A stretch of DNA of 64,000 bases from contig CAWDWM010000005.1 in assembly GCA_963806015.1 (NCBI GenBank), positions 434,001 to 498,000 on the forward strand, read 5' to 3'. This stretch comes from JAOPZW01 sp963806015. Lineage in GTDB: Bacteria; Actinomycetota; Thermoleophilia; Solirubrobacterales; Solirubrobacteraceae. The position numbers and the translations under genes were made by a program. The notes beneath the pieces were generated by a model that did no database searches, was not told where the DNA came from, and saw only the letters and a list, made by a program, of their open reading frames with translations. Positions 23,363 through 34,026 of the stretch are shown here, piece after piece. Position 1 is the first letter of the stretch. The number at the start of each line of letters is the position of its first letter.

Positions 23363-24685
23363 TCACGAACGCTCGCTGCGGCGCTGCTTGCGCTCGTTGA
23401 AGTCGATGATGAGCGGCACGCCGTCCATCCCGTAGCGGGCGCGCAGGCGGTTCTCGATGAAGTAGGCGTAGTCGCGCGTGACGCGGTTGCGCGAGTTGAC
23501 CTGGATCGAGAAGCGCGGCGGTGCGGTCTCGAACTGCGCCATGTACAGCAGCTTGAGCCGGTGGCCCTGCTTGGCGGGCGGCTGGCGCGCCTGGGAGACC
23601 TCGGCCAGGAAGCGGTTGAGCTGGGGCGTCGGGATGCGGTTGTGCATCCGGTCGCCGAGGATGATGGCCTCGTTGAGCACGCGCTGGACGTTGCGCCCGG
23701 TCAGGGCGCTCGCCGTGAGCACCTTCGGGCGCAGGCGCAGCTTCTGGGTCACGCGCGCGCGCTCGTGCTCGAGGTCGGCCTCGTCCATCGCGGCGACGTC
23801 CCACTTGTTGAGCACCAGCGCGGTGGCGCAGCCCTCGTGCATGGCCAGCTCGGCGATCCGCAGGTCCTGGCTGGTGACGCCGTCGTGCGCGTCGCAGATG
23901 ACGAGCACCACGTCCGCGCGCTCGACCGCGCGCTGGGAGCGCAGCGTCGTGTAGTACTCGACCGAGTCCGAGACCTTGGACTGCCGGCGCAGGCCCGCGG
24001 TGTCGACGATCACGAGCTTGCGCCCGTCGACCTCCAGCGGCAGGTCGATCGCGTCGCGGGTGGTGCCGGCCACGTCGGAGACGATCACGCGCTCGTCGCC
24101 CAGCAGGCGGTTGACGAGCGTCGACTTGCCCACGTTCGGGCGCCCGACGATCGCCAGGCGGATGGCGTCGTCCTCCTCCTCGGGGAGGTCGCCCTCGTCG
24201 GGCAGCGCGTCGGTCACGCGGTCGAGCAGGTCGCCGATGTTCATGCCCTGGGTGGCCGACACCGCCAGCGGCTCGCCCAGCCCGAGACTGTGGAAGTCGG
24301 CGGCCAGCGCCGTGTCGCCGACCGAGTCAACCTTGTTGGCGGCGAGGATCACCGGACGCTTCCAGCGGCGCAGGAGATCGGCCAGCTCCTCGTCGCCCGG
24401 CCGGCGCCCGGCGCGCGCGTCGACCACGAGGATCGCCGCGACGGCGTCGTTGAGCGCCGCCTGGGCCTGCTCGCGGATCGAGCCCGCGATCGGGTCGACG
24501 TCGAGGAAGTCCATCCCGCCGGTGTCGATCAGGTCGAAGCGCCGCCCGTTCCACTCGCACGTGATCTCGTTGCGGTCGCGGGTGATCCCGGCGCGCTCGT
24601 GGACGACCGCCGAGCGCGAGCCCGTGAGGCGGTTGACGAGCGAGGACTTGCCGACGTTGGGGTAGCCGACGACCGCGACCTTCAC
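23363..24685 (-). CDS. der: Ribosome-associated GTPase Der (EngA)
   Basis: 440 residues from GTG 24685, overlapping the cmk stop (GTGA). It is the double GTPase needed for 50S subunit assembly. Two G domains are complete: GYPNVGKSS, DTGGMD, NKVD in the first and GRPNVGKST, DTAGLRR, NKWD in the second. A KH-like C-terminal domain ends in DFNERKQRRSERS. The cmk-der order is widely conserved. Confidence 0.96.
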   Translation of the reverse strand: MKVAVVGYPNVGKSSLVNRLTGSRSAVVHERAGITRDRNEITCEWNGRRFDLIDTGGMDFLDVDPIAGSIREQAQAALNDAVAAILVVDARAGRRPGDEELADLLRRWKRPVILAANKVDSVGDTALAADFHSLGLGEPLAVSATQGMNIGDLLDRVTDALPDEGDLPEEEDDAIRLAIVGRPNVGKSTLVNRLLGDERVIVSDVAGTTRDAIDLPLEVDGRKLVIVDTAGLRRQSKVSDSVEYYTTLRSQRAVERADVVLVICDAHDGVTSQDLRIAELAMHEGCATALVLNKWDVAAMDEADLEHERARVTQKLRLRPKVLTASALTGRNVQRVLNEAIILGDRMHNRIPTPQLNRFLAEVSQARQPPAKQGHRLKLLYMAQFETAPPRFSIQVNSRNRVTRDYAYFIENRLRARYGMDGVPLIIDFNERKQRRSERS

Positions 24686-25254
24686 GACGCCCTCGTCCCC
24701 ACGAGCGCGACGATCCGCGCCACCACGTCGTCGATGCCCAGGCCGGTGGTGTCGACCTCGACGGCATCGGCCGCCGCCACCATCGGGGAGTACTCGCGGC
24801 TCGCGTCGCGCTCGTCGCGCTCGCGAACCTCGGCGGCGGGCACGCCGCGGCGCCGGGCGCGCTCGTCCTCGTCGGCCGTGAGCCACACCTTGAGCTCGGC
24901 GTCGGGCGCCACCACGGTGCCGATGTCGCGGCCCTCCGCCACCCAGTCGCCGTCGGCGATGAGGGCGCGCTGCTTTTCGAGCAGTGCCGCGCGCACGGCG
25001 GGGTCGGCGGCCCGGCGCGAGGCCTCCAGCGAGATCTCCGGCGTGCGTATCGCAGCGGTGACGTCCTCGCCGTCGAGCAGGACGCGATCGCCCTCGAAAC
25101 GGATGTCCAGCTCGGCCGGATCGCTCGCGCCCGACAGCGCCACGGCGCGGTACAGCGCCCCGGAGTCCAGGTACGTGAAACCGAGCGCCTGCGCGACGGC
25201 GCGGGCGACGGTCGACTTGCCGGCCCCCGCGGGACCGTCGATGGCGACGAGCAT
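24682..25254 (-). CDS. cmk: Cytidylate kinase
   Basis: 190 residues, shorter than the usual 220-230. It phosphorylates CMP/dCMP. P-loop GPAGAGKSTVAR, DSGALYRAVAL, EGRDIGTVVAPDA and RDERDASREYSPM are present. The NMP-binding insert is reduced, which explains the short length. Coupled to der by a 4-base overlap. Upstream is a decayed MFS gene on the other strand rather than aroA, which lies 2.9 kb away. Confidence 0.93.
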   Translation of the reverse strand: MLVAIDGPAGAGKSTVARAVAQALGFTYLDSGALYRAVALSGASDPAELDIRFEGDRVLLDGEDVTAAIRTPEISLEASRRAADPAVRAALLEKQRALIADGDWVAEGRDIGTVVAPDAELKVWLTADEDERARRRGVPAAEVRERDERDASREYSPMVAAADAVEVDTTGLGIDDVVARIVALVGTRAS

Positions 25255-26090
25255 GGCGGCTGCCACGATAGCCACGTGAAGCTGCTGCGGCCCCTGCATG
25301 ACCGCGTTCCTGCGCACGGGCGGGATCGTCAGCGACCGCATGGAGCGCCGCAGGGTGCTGATCGCCGCCGACCTCGCGCGCGCCGTGGTCCTGGTCGTCA
25401 CCGGCGTGCTCTCGCTCGCCGGCGTCCTGGAGATCTGGCAGCTGGTGGCGCTGGCGGTGCTCTGCGGCGCGGGCGAGGCCTTCTTCGGCCCCGCGTTCGG
25501 GGCGCTCGCGCCCGAGATCGTCGCGCCCCACCACGCGGGCATCTGGAAGCTCCAGGTCCGCTCGCTGCCGCTGCCGGGCCTCGAGCGCTCGGCGCGCCGC
25601 GAGCTGGGCGAGGCGGTCCACTTCGTGCGCTCGCAGCCGTGGCTGTGGGCGACGCTCGTCGCGGCCTCGCTGAGCCTGCTGCTCTTCCTGGGGCCGCTGG
25701 AGGCGCTGCTGCCCTTCGTGATCCGCAACGACCTGGACGCCGGCGCCTGGGGCTACGGCGCAGTCCTCTCGGCGGCGGGCGCCGGCGCCGTGTTCGCGTC
25801 GCTGATCGTCAGCCAGCGCGGGCCGCCGCGGCGCTACCTGACCTTCGCCTACGGCGCCTGGATCATCGCGACGCTGCCGTTCATCGGCTACGCGTGCACT
25901 CGCTGGACTGGTTTGGCTCGATCGGGCTGACGCCGGTGTCCTTCGCGCTGACCGGGCCGGTGTCGAAGGCCATCGGCATCGACGCGACGCTCGTGCTGGC
26001 CGGCGTCCTGCCCGTGATCGTGTGCGTCGTGCTCTACCTCGTCGCCGGGCTGCGCCGCGACGAGGACCTGCACCCGCTGCCGGGCGAGGA

Positions 26091-28097
<2,007 letters not shown>

Positions 28098-28105
28098 CGA
28101 GCGCT

Positions 28106-29404
28106 CTACATCAGCCTAGCCACGTCGTCCATGAAGCGCGGGTAGGAGACGTCGGCCGCCTCCATGCCGTCGACCTCGACGCCCTCGCGCGAGGCCAGGC
28201 CGGCTATCGCGCCGAGCATCGCCAGGCGGTGATCGCCGTGCGCGGAGATGCGCCCGCCGCGCAGCCCGCCGGTCCCGGTGACCACGAAGCCGTCCTCGGT
28301 GGCCTCGATGCTCGCCCCCAGCGCGCCCAGCCCCTCGACCACGGTGGCGATGCGATCGGACTCCTTCAGGCGCAGCTCGTGGGCGCCGCGGACGACCGTC
28401 TCGCCCTCCGCGAAGCAGCCCAGCAGCGCCACCAGCGGGAGCTCGTCGATGGCCAGCGGCACCTCGTCGGCCTCCACCACGGTGCCGACGAGCGGGCCGG
28501 CGGTGACGTCGAGGTCGGACACGGGCTCGGCCGTGGCGACCTCATCGCCGGGCTCGTCCTCGAGGTCGCCGATGACGATCGCCCCCATGCGCTGCGCGAT
28601 GCGCACGAAGCCGCTGCGCGTCCAGTTGACGCCCACGCCGCGCAGCACGAGCCGCGAGCCGGGCACGATCACGCCCGCGGCGATGGCGAAGGCCGCGCTC
28701 GACGCATCGCCGGGGACGACCAACTGGTTGAGCGTGAGCTCGTCGGTGCCCGCCACGGTGACGTGGCGCCCGTTGCGGTGCACGGTCACCCCGGCGGCGG
28801 CCAGCATGCGCTCGGTGTGGTCGCGGCTGGCGGCCGGCTCCGTCACGGTGGTGGCTCCGTCGGCGGCCAGGGCGGCCAGCAGCACGCACGACTTGACCTG
28901 CGCGCTGGCCACCGGCAGCTCGTAGTGGATCGAGCGCAGCTGCGCGCCGTGGATGGTGAACGGCGGGCGCCGCCCGTCGGTGGCATCGACCCGCGCGCCC
29001 ATCAGGCGCAGCGGCTCGGCGATGCGATCGACAGGCCGCCGGCGGATCGAGGCGTCGCCGTCGAGCGTGTAGGCGCGCCCCTCCTGGGCGGCGAGCCAGC
29101 CGGGCAGCAGCCGCATCAGCGTGCCGGCGTTGCCGACGTCGATCGGCTCGTCCGGGGCGCCGGCGTTGCGCAGCCCGGTGCCGCGCACCAGCACCTCGTC
29201 GGCGCCGACCTGCACGAGGGCGCCCAGGCGCTGGACGGCCTGCAGCGTCGAGTTGGTGTCGGCCGCGTCGAGGTAGCCGCGAATGGACACCGGCTCGGCC
29301 GCCATCGCGCCGAGGATCGCGGCGCGATGGGAGATCGACTTGTCGGTCGGCGGGCGCAGCTCGCCGCGCAGGCGCTCGGCGGGGTCGACGCGGACGATGC
29401 TCAC
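28106..29404 (-). CDS. aroA: 3-phosphoshikimate 1-carboxyvinyltransferase (EPSP synthase)
   Basis: 432 residues from GTG 29404, overlapping the tyrA stop. It joins shikimate-3-phosphate with phosphoenolpyruvate. Motifs: RPPTDKSISHRAAILGA, DVGNAGTLMRLL (usual GNAGTAxR with L-M for A), PVASAQVKSCVLLA, RLKESDRI and DHRLAM. The set is complete, so the enzyme should be active. Third gene of the aroF-tyrA-aroA operon. Confidence 0.95.
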   Translation of the reverse strand: MSIVRVDPAERLRGELRPPTDKSISHRAAILGAMAAEPVSIRGYLDAADTNSTLQAVQRLGALVQVGADEVLVRGTGLRNAGAPDEPIDVGNAGTLMRLLPGWLAAQEGRAYTLDGDASIRRRPVDRIAEPLRLMGARVDATDGRRPPFTIHGAQLRSIHYELPVASAQVKSCVLLAALAADGATTVTEPAASRDHTERMLAAAGVTVHRNGRHVTVAGTDELTLNQLVVPGDASSAAFAIAAGVIVPGSRLVLRGVGVNWTRSGFVRIAQRMGAIVIGDLEDEPGDEVATAEPVSDLDVTAGPLVGTVVEADEVPLAIDELPLVALLGCFAEGETVVRGAHELRLKESDRIATVVEGLGALGASIEATEDGFVVTGTGGLRGGRISAHGDHRLAMLGAIAGLASREGVEVDGMEAADVSYPRFMDDVARLM

Positions 29405-30444
29405 GCGATCACCGCGAAGCCCAGCCCGGCGACCAGCTCGGCCGCCTCGCCGGCGCGCGCGTCGGCCACCCACAGGGCGATCTCGCCCTGGCTGTTGTCG
29501 GCCGACGGGCTGAGCGCCATGTCGGAGATGTTGACCCCCGCGCGCCCGAGGGTCAGTGCGATGTCGGCGATCACCCCGGGGCGGTTGGGGACCGCGACGC
29601 GCAGCTCGCGCGTCGCCCCGGGCCCGAGGCCGGCCTCGACCAGCGCGCGGCGGCGGTCGGCGGCGTCGTGCTGCCAGGCGGTGAGGTCGGCGCCCGCGCG
29701 CAGCTGAGCGCTCACGCCTCCCAGGCGAGCGATGGCATCGTCGAGCGCGTCGGCCAGGGCGTCGCGGTTGGCAGCGTAGATGGCGCCCCACAGCGCCGGG
29801 TTGGCGCCCGCGACGCGCGTCGCGTCGCGGAAGCTCGGGCCGGTGGCGGGCGGGCGCTCGCCGCCGAGCGCCTCCACGGCCTGGGCCACGAGGACGTTCG
29901 CCACCACGTGGGGCAGGTGGCTGACGGCGGCCATCACCCGGTCGTGGACGTCGGCGTCGATGATCTCCGGCCGCGCGCCGAGCCCGGTGAGCAGGCGGTG
30001 CAGGCGCTCGAGGAGGGTTCCCTGCGTCGTCGCGGTCGGCGTCAGGTACCAGGTGGCGCCGTCGAAGAGGTCCTCGCGCGCGTGCTCGACCCCCGCCGCC
30101 TCGGAGCCGGCCAGCGGGTGCCCGCCGACGAAGCGCGGGTCGCGCGCGGCTTCCACGACCGTGCGCTTGGTCGAGCCGACGTCGGTGACGACGCAGGTGC
30201 GCGGCGCCTGCGCGAGGACCGTCGCCACGGTGTCGGCGAGGACGTCGACCGGCACGGCGACGAAGACCGCGTCGGCCCCGTCGAGCGCGTCGCCGAGGTC
30301 GCGATGGGCGCTGTGGATCGCCCCGCGGGCCACGGCCTCGTCGGCGCGGGGGTCGAACCCCCGCACCGTCGCGCCGAGGCGGGAGCGGGCGGCCAGGCCG
30401 ACCGACCCGCCGATGAGCCCCACCCCGACGACGGCGACGATCAA
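29401..30444 (-). CDS. tyrA: Prephenate dehydrogenase with C-terminal ACT domain
   Basis: 347 residues from a TTG start overlapping the aroF stop (TTGA). The Rossmann motif VVGVGLIGGSVGLAAR is at the start, the catalytic-type GGHPLAGSE and SHLPHVVANVL with histidines are present, and the last 75 residues form an ACT domain (LRVAVPNRPGVIADIALTLG) likely to bind an aromatic amino acid for feedback control. It makes 4-hydroxyphenylpyruvate for tyrosine. Coupled to both neighbours by 4-base overlaps. Confidence 0.94.
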   Translation of the reverse strand: MIVAVVGVGLIGGSVGLAARSRLGATVRGFDPRADEAVARGAIHSAHRDLGDALDGADAVFVAVPVDVLADTVATVLAQAPRTCVVTDVGSTKRTVVEAARDPRFVGGHPLAGSEAAGVEHAREDLFDGATWYLTPTATTQGTLLERLHRLLTGLGARPEIIDADVHDRVMAAVSHLPHVVANVLVAQAVEALGGERPPATGPSFRDATRVAGANPALWGAIYAANRDALADALDDAIARLGGVSAQLRAGADLTAWQHDAADRRRALVEAGLGPGATRELRVAVPNRPGVIADIALTLGRAGVNISDMALSPSADNSQGEIALWVADARAGEAAELVAGLGFAVIA

Positions 30445-31469
30445 GCGCCGACGAAGGCGGCCTTGCCCGCGACCGCGGCCGCCGCCTGCACGCGGGCCGC
30501 GTAGGCGGCGAAGCCCTCGGTGCGCAGCGCCTGCGGCCCGTCGCAGATGGCGTTCTCGGGATCGGGGTGGACCTCGACGATGATGCCGTCGGCGCCGACC
30601 GCGGCGGCGGCCAGGCTCAGCGGCTCCACCAGATCGCGCCGGCCGGCAGCGTGGCTGGGATCGACGATGACCGGCAGGTGGCTGAGCTCCTTGAGCACGG
30701 GCACCGCGGTGAGGTCGAGGGTGAAGCGGTACGCGGTCTCGAAGGTGCGGATCCCGCGCTCGCAGAGGATGACCGCCTCGTTGCCCTCCTTGAGCACGTA
30801 CTCGGCGGCCATGAGCAGCTCCTCGAGCGTGCTCGACAGCCCGCGCTTGATCAGCACCGGGCAGCCGGAGCGCCCAATCTCCGACAGCAGCGAGTAGTTC
30901 TGCATGTTGCGCGCGCCGATCTGGATGACGTCGGCCACCTCGAGCACCGGCTCGAGATCGCGCGCGTCCATGAGCTCGGTCACCACCGGCAGCCCGGTCT
31001 GCTCCTTGGCCTCGGCCAGCAGGCGCAGGCCCTCCTGCCCCAGGCCCTGGAACGCGTACGGGCTCGTGCGCGGCTTGTAGGCGCCGCCGCGGACCATCGT
31101 GGCGCCGGCCTGCGCCACCACGTGCGCGGTGGTCAGCATCTGGTCGCGCGACTCGACGGTGCAGGGCCCGGCGATGAGCGCGAAGTGCTCGCCGCCGATC
31201 TTGCGCCCGCCGATCTCGAGCACCGTGCGCTCGCCGTGTTTGAGCTGCGAGCTGGCCAGCTTGTAGGGCTTGAGGATGGGAACGACGCGGTCGACGCCCG
31301 GGGCGCCTTCGAGCTCCAGGCGCGCGATGTGCTCGCGATCGCCGACGGCACCGATGACCGTCACCTCGTCGCCCTGGCTCGGATGGGCGCGCGCGCCCAC
31401 CGACTCGATCCGCCCGATGACGGCGCGGATCTCGTCCTCCGTCGCCGTCTGCTTCATCACGATCATCAT
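30441..31469 (-). CDS. aroF: 3-deoxy-7-phosphoheptulonate (DAHP) synthase, type I beta
   Basis: 342 residues. The first ~70 residues are a ferredoxin-like regulatory domain (MIVMKQTATEDEIRAVIGRI), as in the AroA-I-beta class. The barrel has FALIAGPCTVESRDQ, RGGAYKPRTSPYAFQG, IQIGARNMQNYSLL, LIKRGLSSTLEE and PVIVDPSHAAGRRD. It commits erythrose-4-phosphate and PEP to aromatic biosynthesis. AGGAGCAGGAGAAAGG precedes the ATG. Its 5' region carries a leader ORF rich in Tyr/Trp/Phe codons and a 10-bp inverted repeat, so attenuation is likely. Confidence 0.96.
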   Translation of the reverse strand: MMIVMKQTATEDEIRAVIGRIESVGARAHPSQGDEVTVIGAVGDREHIARLELEGAPGVDRVVPILKPYKLASSQLKHGERTVLEIGGRKIGGEHFALIAGPCTVESRDQMLTTAHVVAQAGATMVRGGAYKPRTSPYAFQGLGQEGLRLLAEAKEQTGLPVVTELMDARDLEPVLEVADVIQIGARNMQNYSLLSEIGRSGCPVLIKRGLSSTLEELLMAAEYVLKEGNEAVILCERGIRTFETAYRFTLDLTAVPVLKELSHLPVIVDPSHAAGRRDLVEPLSLAAAAVGADGIIVEVHPDPENAICDGPQALRTEGFAAYAARVQAAAAVAGKAAFVGA

Positions 31470-31538
31470 GCTCGACGCCTTTCTCCTGCTCCTGAACGAT
31501 ACGGGGAGGTGTTGCCCGGGCGTAATGCCCTTGAGAAC

Positions 31539-31598
31539 GGCGCTCGGCCACGGTCGGCCGGGGATGCGGCACCCGCGCGGGCGGGCGAGCCGAGCGCC
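31539..31598 (-). promoter_or_regulatory. Candidate attenuator hairpin of aroF operon
   Basis: On the minus strand GGCGCTCGGC (31598-31589) pairs perfectly with GCCGAGCGCC (31548-31539), with a 40-base loop that itself contains GC-rich inverted repeats. The first arm begins at the G of the leader ORF stop codon (31600-31598), so a ribosome sitting on the aromatic codons just upstream would affect its folding. A second small hairpin (GGGC-ATTAC-GCCC) lies at about 31515-31530 before the aroF ribosome site. Confidence 0.6.
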
Positions 31599-31690
31599 TA
31601 GCTAAATCGCCAGGCGGAGCTATACGCGTAGGCGTAGCCGGACAGCGCGGCGCTGGTGCGAGGTGAGGCGCTGTCGAGCGTGGGGCCCAT
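31598..31690 (-). CDS. Aromatic leader peptide upstream of aroF
   Basis: A 30-residue ORF (ATG 31690-31688, TAG 31600-31598) whose last third reads YAYAYSSAWRFS: three Tyr, one Trp and one Phe within eleven codons, all three aromatic end products of the pathway, placed directly before a hairpin and 129 bases before the aroF start. No Shine-Dalgarno is visible; a CACAAT hexamer ends 11 bases before the ATG, so it may be leaderless. Attenuation of aroF by a leader peptide is, to my memory, reported in Corynebacterium glutamicum (aroR). Function here is inference. Confidence 0.65.
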   Translation of the reverse strand: MGPTLDSASPRTSAALSGYAYAYSSAWRFS

Positions 31691-31727
31691 GCGGAGGCGA
31701 GATTGTGGCAGACGGGTGGGCGGTTGG

Positions 31728-31826
31728 CTAGTCGGGGCGCCGCGGGCCCAGCGACTGGGCCAGCGACGCGATCAGCGCGTAGCTGACGCCGGCCAGCAGC
31801 ATGCAGATCACCATGGCCGGGAGCAT
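31728..31826 (-). CDS. Possible 32-residue membrane peptide
   Basis: ATG 31826 to TAG 31728; one hydrophobic segment (MVICMLLAGVSYALIASLA) and a basic end (GPRRPD). It lies just upstream of the aroF leader and overlaps the annotated front of the MarR gene on the other strand, so at most one of the two uses this DNA. No family recognised. Confidence 0.25.
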   Translation of the reverse strand: MLPAMVICMLLAGVSYALIASLAQSLGPRRPD

Positions 31827-31845
31827 CGCGGCGGTGGGGAGCGCG

Positions 31846-32469
31846 GTGTGTGGCACTGGCCACACGGCTCGTAGCGACCGCCCGACACCCCGCTCCCCTG
31901 GAACGCGTCGACGACGCCCGAGCATCAGGCGTACCAGAGGATGCGCGGCATCGGCTCGGGCTGCGGCCGGACGGGGCGCGAGTCGCGGCGGCGGCGGCTG
32001 GAGAGGAAAGTGGCGCACCGAGCGCCCCGAGCTCGACCCCTCGCCGATCGGGGTCATCGGCCGCATCTCACGCCTGGCGCGCGAGCTCGAGCAGCGCCTC
32101 GAGGCCGTCTACCGCCGTCACGGCCTCGAACCGGGCTGGCACGACGCGCTGGCCACCCTGCGCCGCAACGGTCCCCCCTACCGGCTGCGTCCCACGGACT
32201 TCTCCGGCCAGCTGATGCTCACGTCGAGCGGCACGACCAAGCGCCTGGACCGCCTCGAGCAGGCGGGCCTCGTCACGCGCGCCGCGGACCCCGAGGATCG
32301 CCGCGGGACGCTGATCACACTGACGCCCGCCGGCCACCGCCTCATCGACGCCGTGACCGAGGCACACCTCGACAACGAGCGCGAGCTGCTGCGCGCGCTG
32401 AACGCCGACGAGCAGCGCCGGCTGGCCGACCTGCTGCGCAAGCTCCAGCTCGGCCTGCCACCGGTCTGA
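31846..32469 (+). CDS. MarR-family transcriptional regulator (start uncertain)
   Basis: The MarR domain runs from about 32014: RTERPELDPSPIGVIGRISR, then the winged helix GPPYRLRPTDFSGQLMLTSS, GTTKRLDRLEQAGLVTRAAD and PEDRRGTLITLTPAGHRL. No ATG, GTG or TTG exists in frame between 31846 and the domain, so the only in-frame starts add about 56 low-complexity residues. GGAGAGG then GTG at 32010-32012 would be an ideal start but is one base out of frame (extra G at 32013). Either the start codon is frameshifted or there is a base error. It is followed by the sigma factor gene 60 bases on. Confidence 0.7.
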   Translation: MCGTGHTARSDRPTPRSPGTRRRRPSIRRTRGCAASARAAAGRGASRGGGGWRGKWRTERPELDPSPIGVIGRISRLARELEQRLEAVYRRHGLEPGWHDALATLRRNGPPYRLRPTDFSGQLMLTSSGTTKRLDRLEQAGLVTRAADPEDRRGTLITLTPAGHRLIDAVTEAHLDNERELLRALNADEQRRLADLLRKLQLGLPPV

Positions 32470-32529
32470 GCGAGTGCCGCGCCCGAGAATTCTGCGTGCC
32501 AGGCGGCGGCCGTGGGAAGGTGTGTGGAA

Positions 32530-33972
32530 GTGACGGAGATCGCGGACACCAACCTCGCGCCACCGTGCGCCCGCGGCCGCCGGCGGATCCTGGGCGAGCG
32601 AACCGAGGATGCCCTGGTCGCCTGCGTGCGCGCCGGCGACGACCTCGCGTTCGAGGCGCTCTACGACGCCTACCACGGCAAGCTGCTCACGTTCTGCCGG
32701 CACATGCTGGGCTCGCGCGAGGAGGCCGAGGATGTCGTCCAGCACACGTTCCTGGCCACCTATCGCCGCCTGCGCGCGGGCGAGGAGATCGCTGCGCTGA
32801 AGCCGTGGTTGTACACCGTCGCGCGCAATCGCTGCCTGTCGGTCACGCGGGCGCGGCGCGAGGAGATCGCGCTCGAGGAAAGCGCCCCGGCCACCGAGGG
32901 GCTGGCGGCCGAGGTCGACCGCCGCGCCGACCTGCGCATGCTCGTGCGCGACGTCCAGCGCCTGCCGCCCGATCAGCGGGCCGCGCTGGTCCTCTTCGAG
33001 GTCGGCGACCATTCCCACCAGGACATCGCGGCCGTCCTGGGCGTCCGGCGCGAGAAGGTCAAGGCGCTGGTGTTCCAGGCACGCGAGGCGCTCATGGGCT
33101 GGCGGACGGCCCGCGAGACGCCGTGCGGCCACGTGCGCGAGCAGCTCGCGACGCTGAGCGGTGGGGCGCTGGGGCGCGGCACGCTGCGCCGCCATGTCGA
33201 GCAGTGCGAGGGCTGTGCGGACTACGAGGCCGCCGTGCGCCGCCAGCGCGCCGCTCTGGCGATCGCGCTGCCGGTCGCGCCCGCCGCCGGCCTGCGCGCC
33301 GCCGTGCTGGGCTCGGCGCTCGGGGGCTCGGGCGTGGGGGCCGTGGCCGGCGTCAGCGTTACGGCAGGCGGCGCGGGCGGCCTCGCGGCCAAGCTCCTCG
33401 TGGTGGCCGCGCTCATGGGCGGCGCCGGCGCGACCGGCCACGTGGCCGGCGGCGAGTCACAGCCGCGCCGCGGGGCAGCCGCGTCGCAGGCGCCGCGGCT
33501 CACCAGCGCCGCATACCCGGCCCACGCGGCCGGCCGCGCGGGCGCGGCCAATCCCGCCACGACGGCCAGGCGCGCCGCGACGAAACCGAAGGCGAAGGCG
33601 AAGACGAAGACGAAGACGAAGACGAAGGCGAAGACGACGACGGCTCGCGGTGGGCGCCATGCGCCGGCCGCAGCGACCCACCACAGCCCGGCGTCGAGCG
33701 CCAAGGCCACCGCGCCCGGCCGGCTGAAGGCACCGGGAACGCCCGCGCAGGGCAACGCGCTCGGCGCCGGCAAGGTCAAGGCGCGCGGCGCGAAACTCGC
33801 TCGCGTCAAGCCGGCCCCGGCGAGCGTCAAGGCCACAGCACCCAAGGCGGTCAAGCCCGCCAAGCCACCGCGGCCCGCCCACCCCTCGACACAGACGCCG
33901 CCGGGGCTGAGCGCCTCCGTGCCGCCGGGCCAGGCCCGCAAGCAGGGCGACGCCGCCACGAGGAAGCCGTAG
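32530..33972 (+). CDS. ECF-type sigma factor fused to zinc-finger/hydrophobic/Lys-Ala-rich tail
   Basis: 480 residues from GTG 32530 (GGAAGG 9 bases upstream; GTGs at 32512 and 32524 are alternatives). Sigma region 2 (about 35-95: LAFEALYDAYHGKLLTFCRH, AEDVVQHTFLATYRRL, KPWLYTVARNRCLS) and region 4 (about 135-185: LPPDQRAALVLFEVGDHSHQ) are complete. Then comes a ZAS-like zinc finger (C199, H222-x3-C226-x2-C229), as in anti-sigma factors, a Gly/Ala-rich hydrophobic stretch (about 245-310) and a 170-residue tail rich in Lys, Ala, Pro and Thr. It looks like a sigma factor with its own anti-sigma-type module. Confidence 0.82.
   Translation: MTEIADTNLAPPCARGRRRILGERTEDALVACVRAGDDLAFEALYDAYHGKLLTFCRHMLGSREEAEDVVQHTFLATYRRLRAGEEIAALKPWLYTVARNRCLSVTRARREEIALEESAPATEGLAAEVDRRADLRMLVRDVQRLPPDQRAALVLFEVGDHSHQDIAAVLGVRREKVKALVFQAREALMGWRTARETPCGHVREQLATLSGGALGRGTLRRHVEQCEGCADYEAAVRRQRAALAIALPVAPAAGLRAAVLGSALGGSGVGAVAGVSVTAGGAGGLAAKLLVVAALMGGAGATGHVAGGESQPRRGAAASQAPRLTSAAYPAHAAGRAGAANPATTARRAATKPKAKAKTKTKTKTKAKTTTARGGRHAPAAATHHSPASSAKATAPGRLKAPGTPAQGNALGAGKVKARGAKLARVKPAPASVKATAPKAVKPAKPPRPAHPSTQTPPGLSASVPPGQARKQGDAATRKP
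33588..33641 (+). repeat. In-gene hexanucleotide repeat (Lys-Ala/Lys-Thr)
   Basis: Tandem AAGGCG and AAGACG units encode alternating KA and KT residues (KAKAKTKTKTKTKAKT) in the sigma-protein tail. All six-base units keep frame, so length changes would be tolerated. Confidence 0.75.
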
Positions 33973-34026
33973 GCCCGCGGGCTCGGGTCCCAACCTTGCG
34001 CCGGGTCCGGCGTCGTAGGAACCAGA

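Noticed and set aside
33588..33641. Short tandem repeats resembling a CRISPR-like array
   Set aside because: Six-base in-frame units inside a coding region with no spacers; it is a Lys-rich tail repeat.
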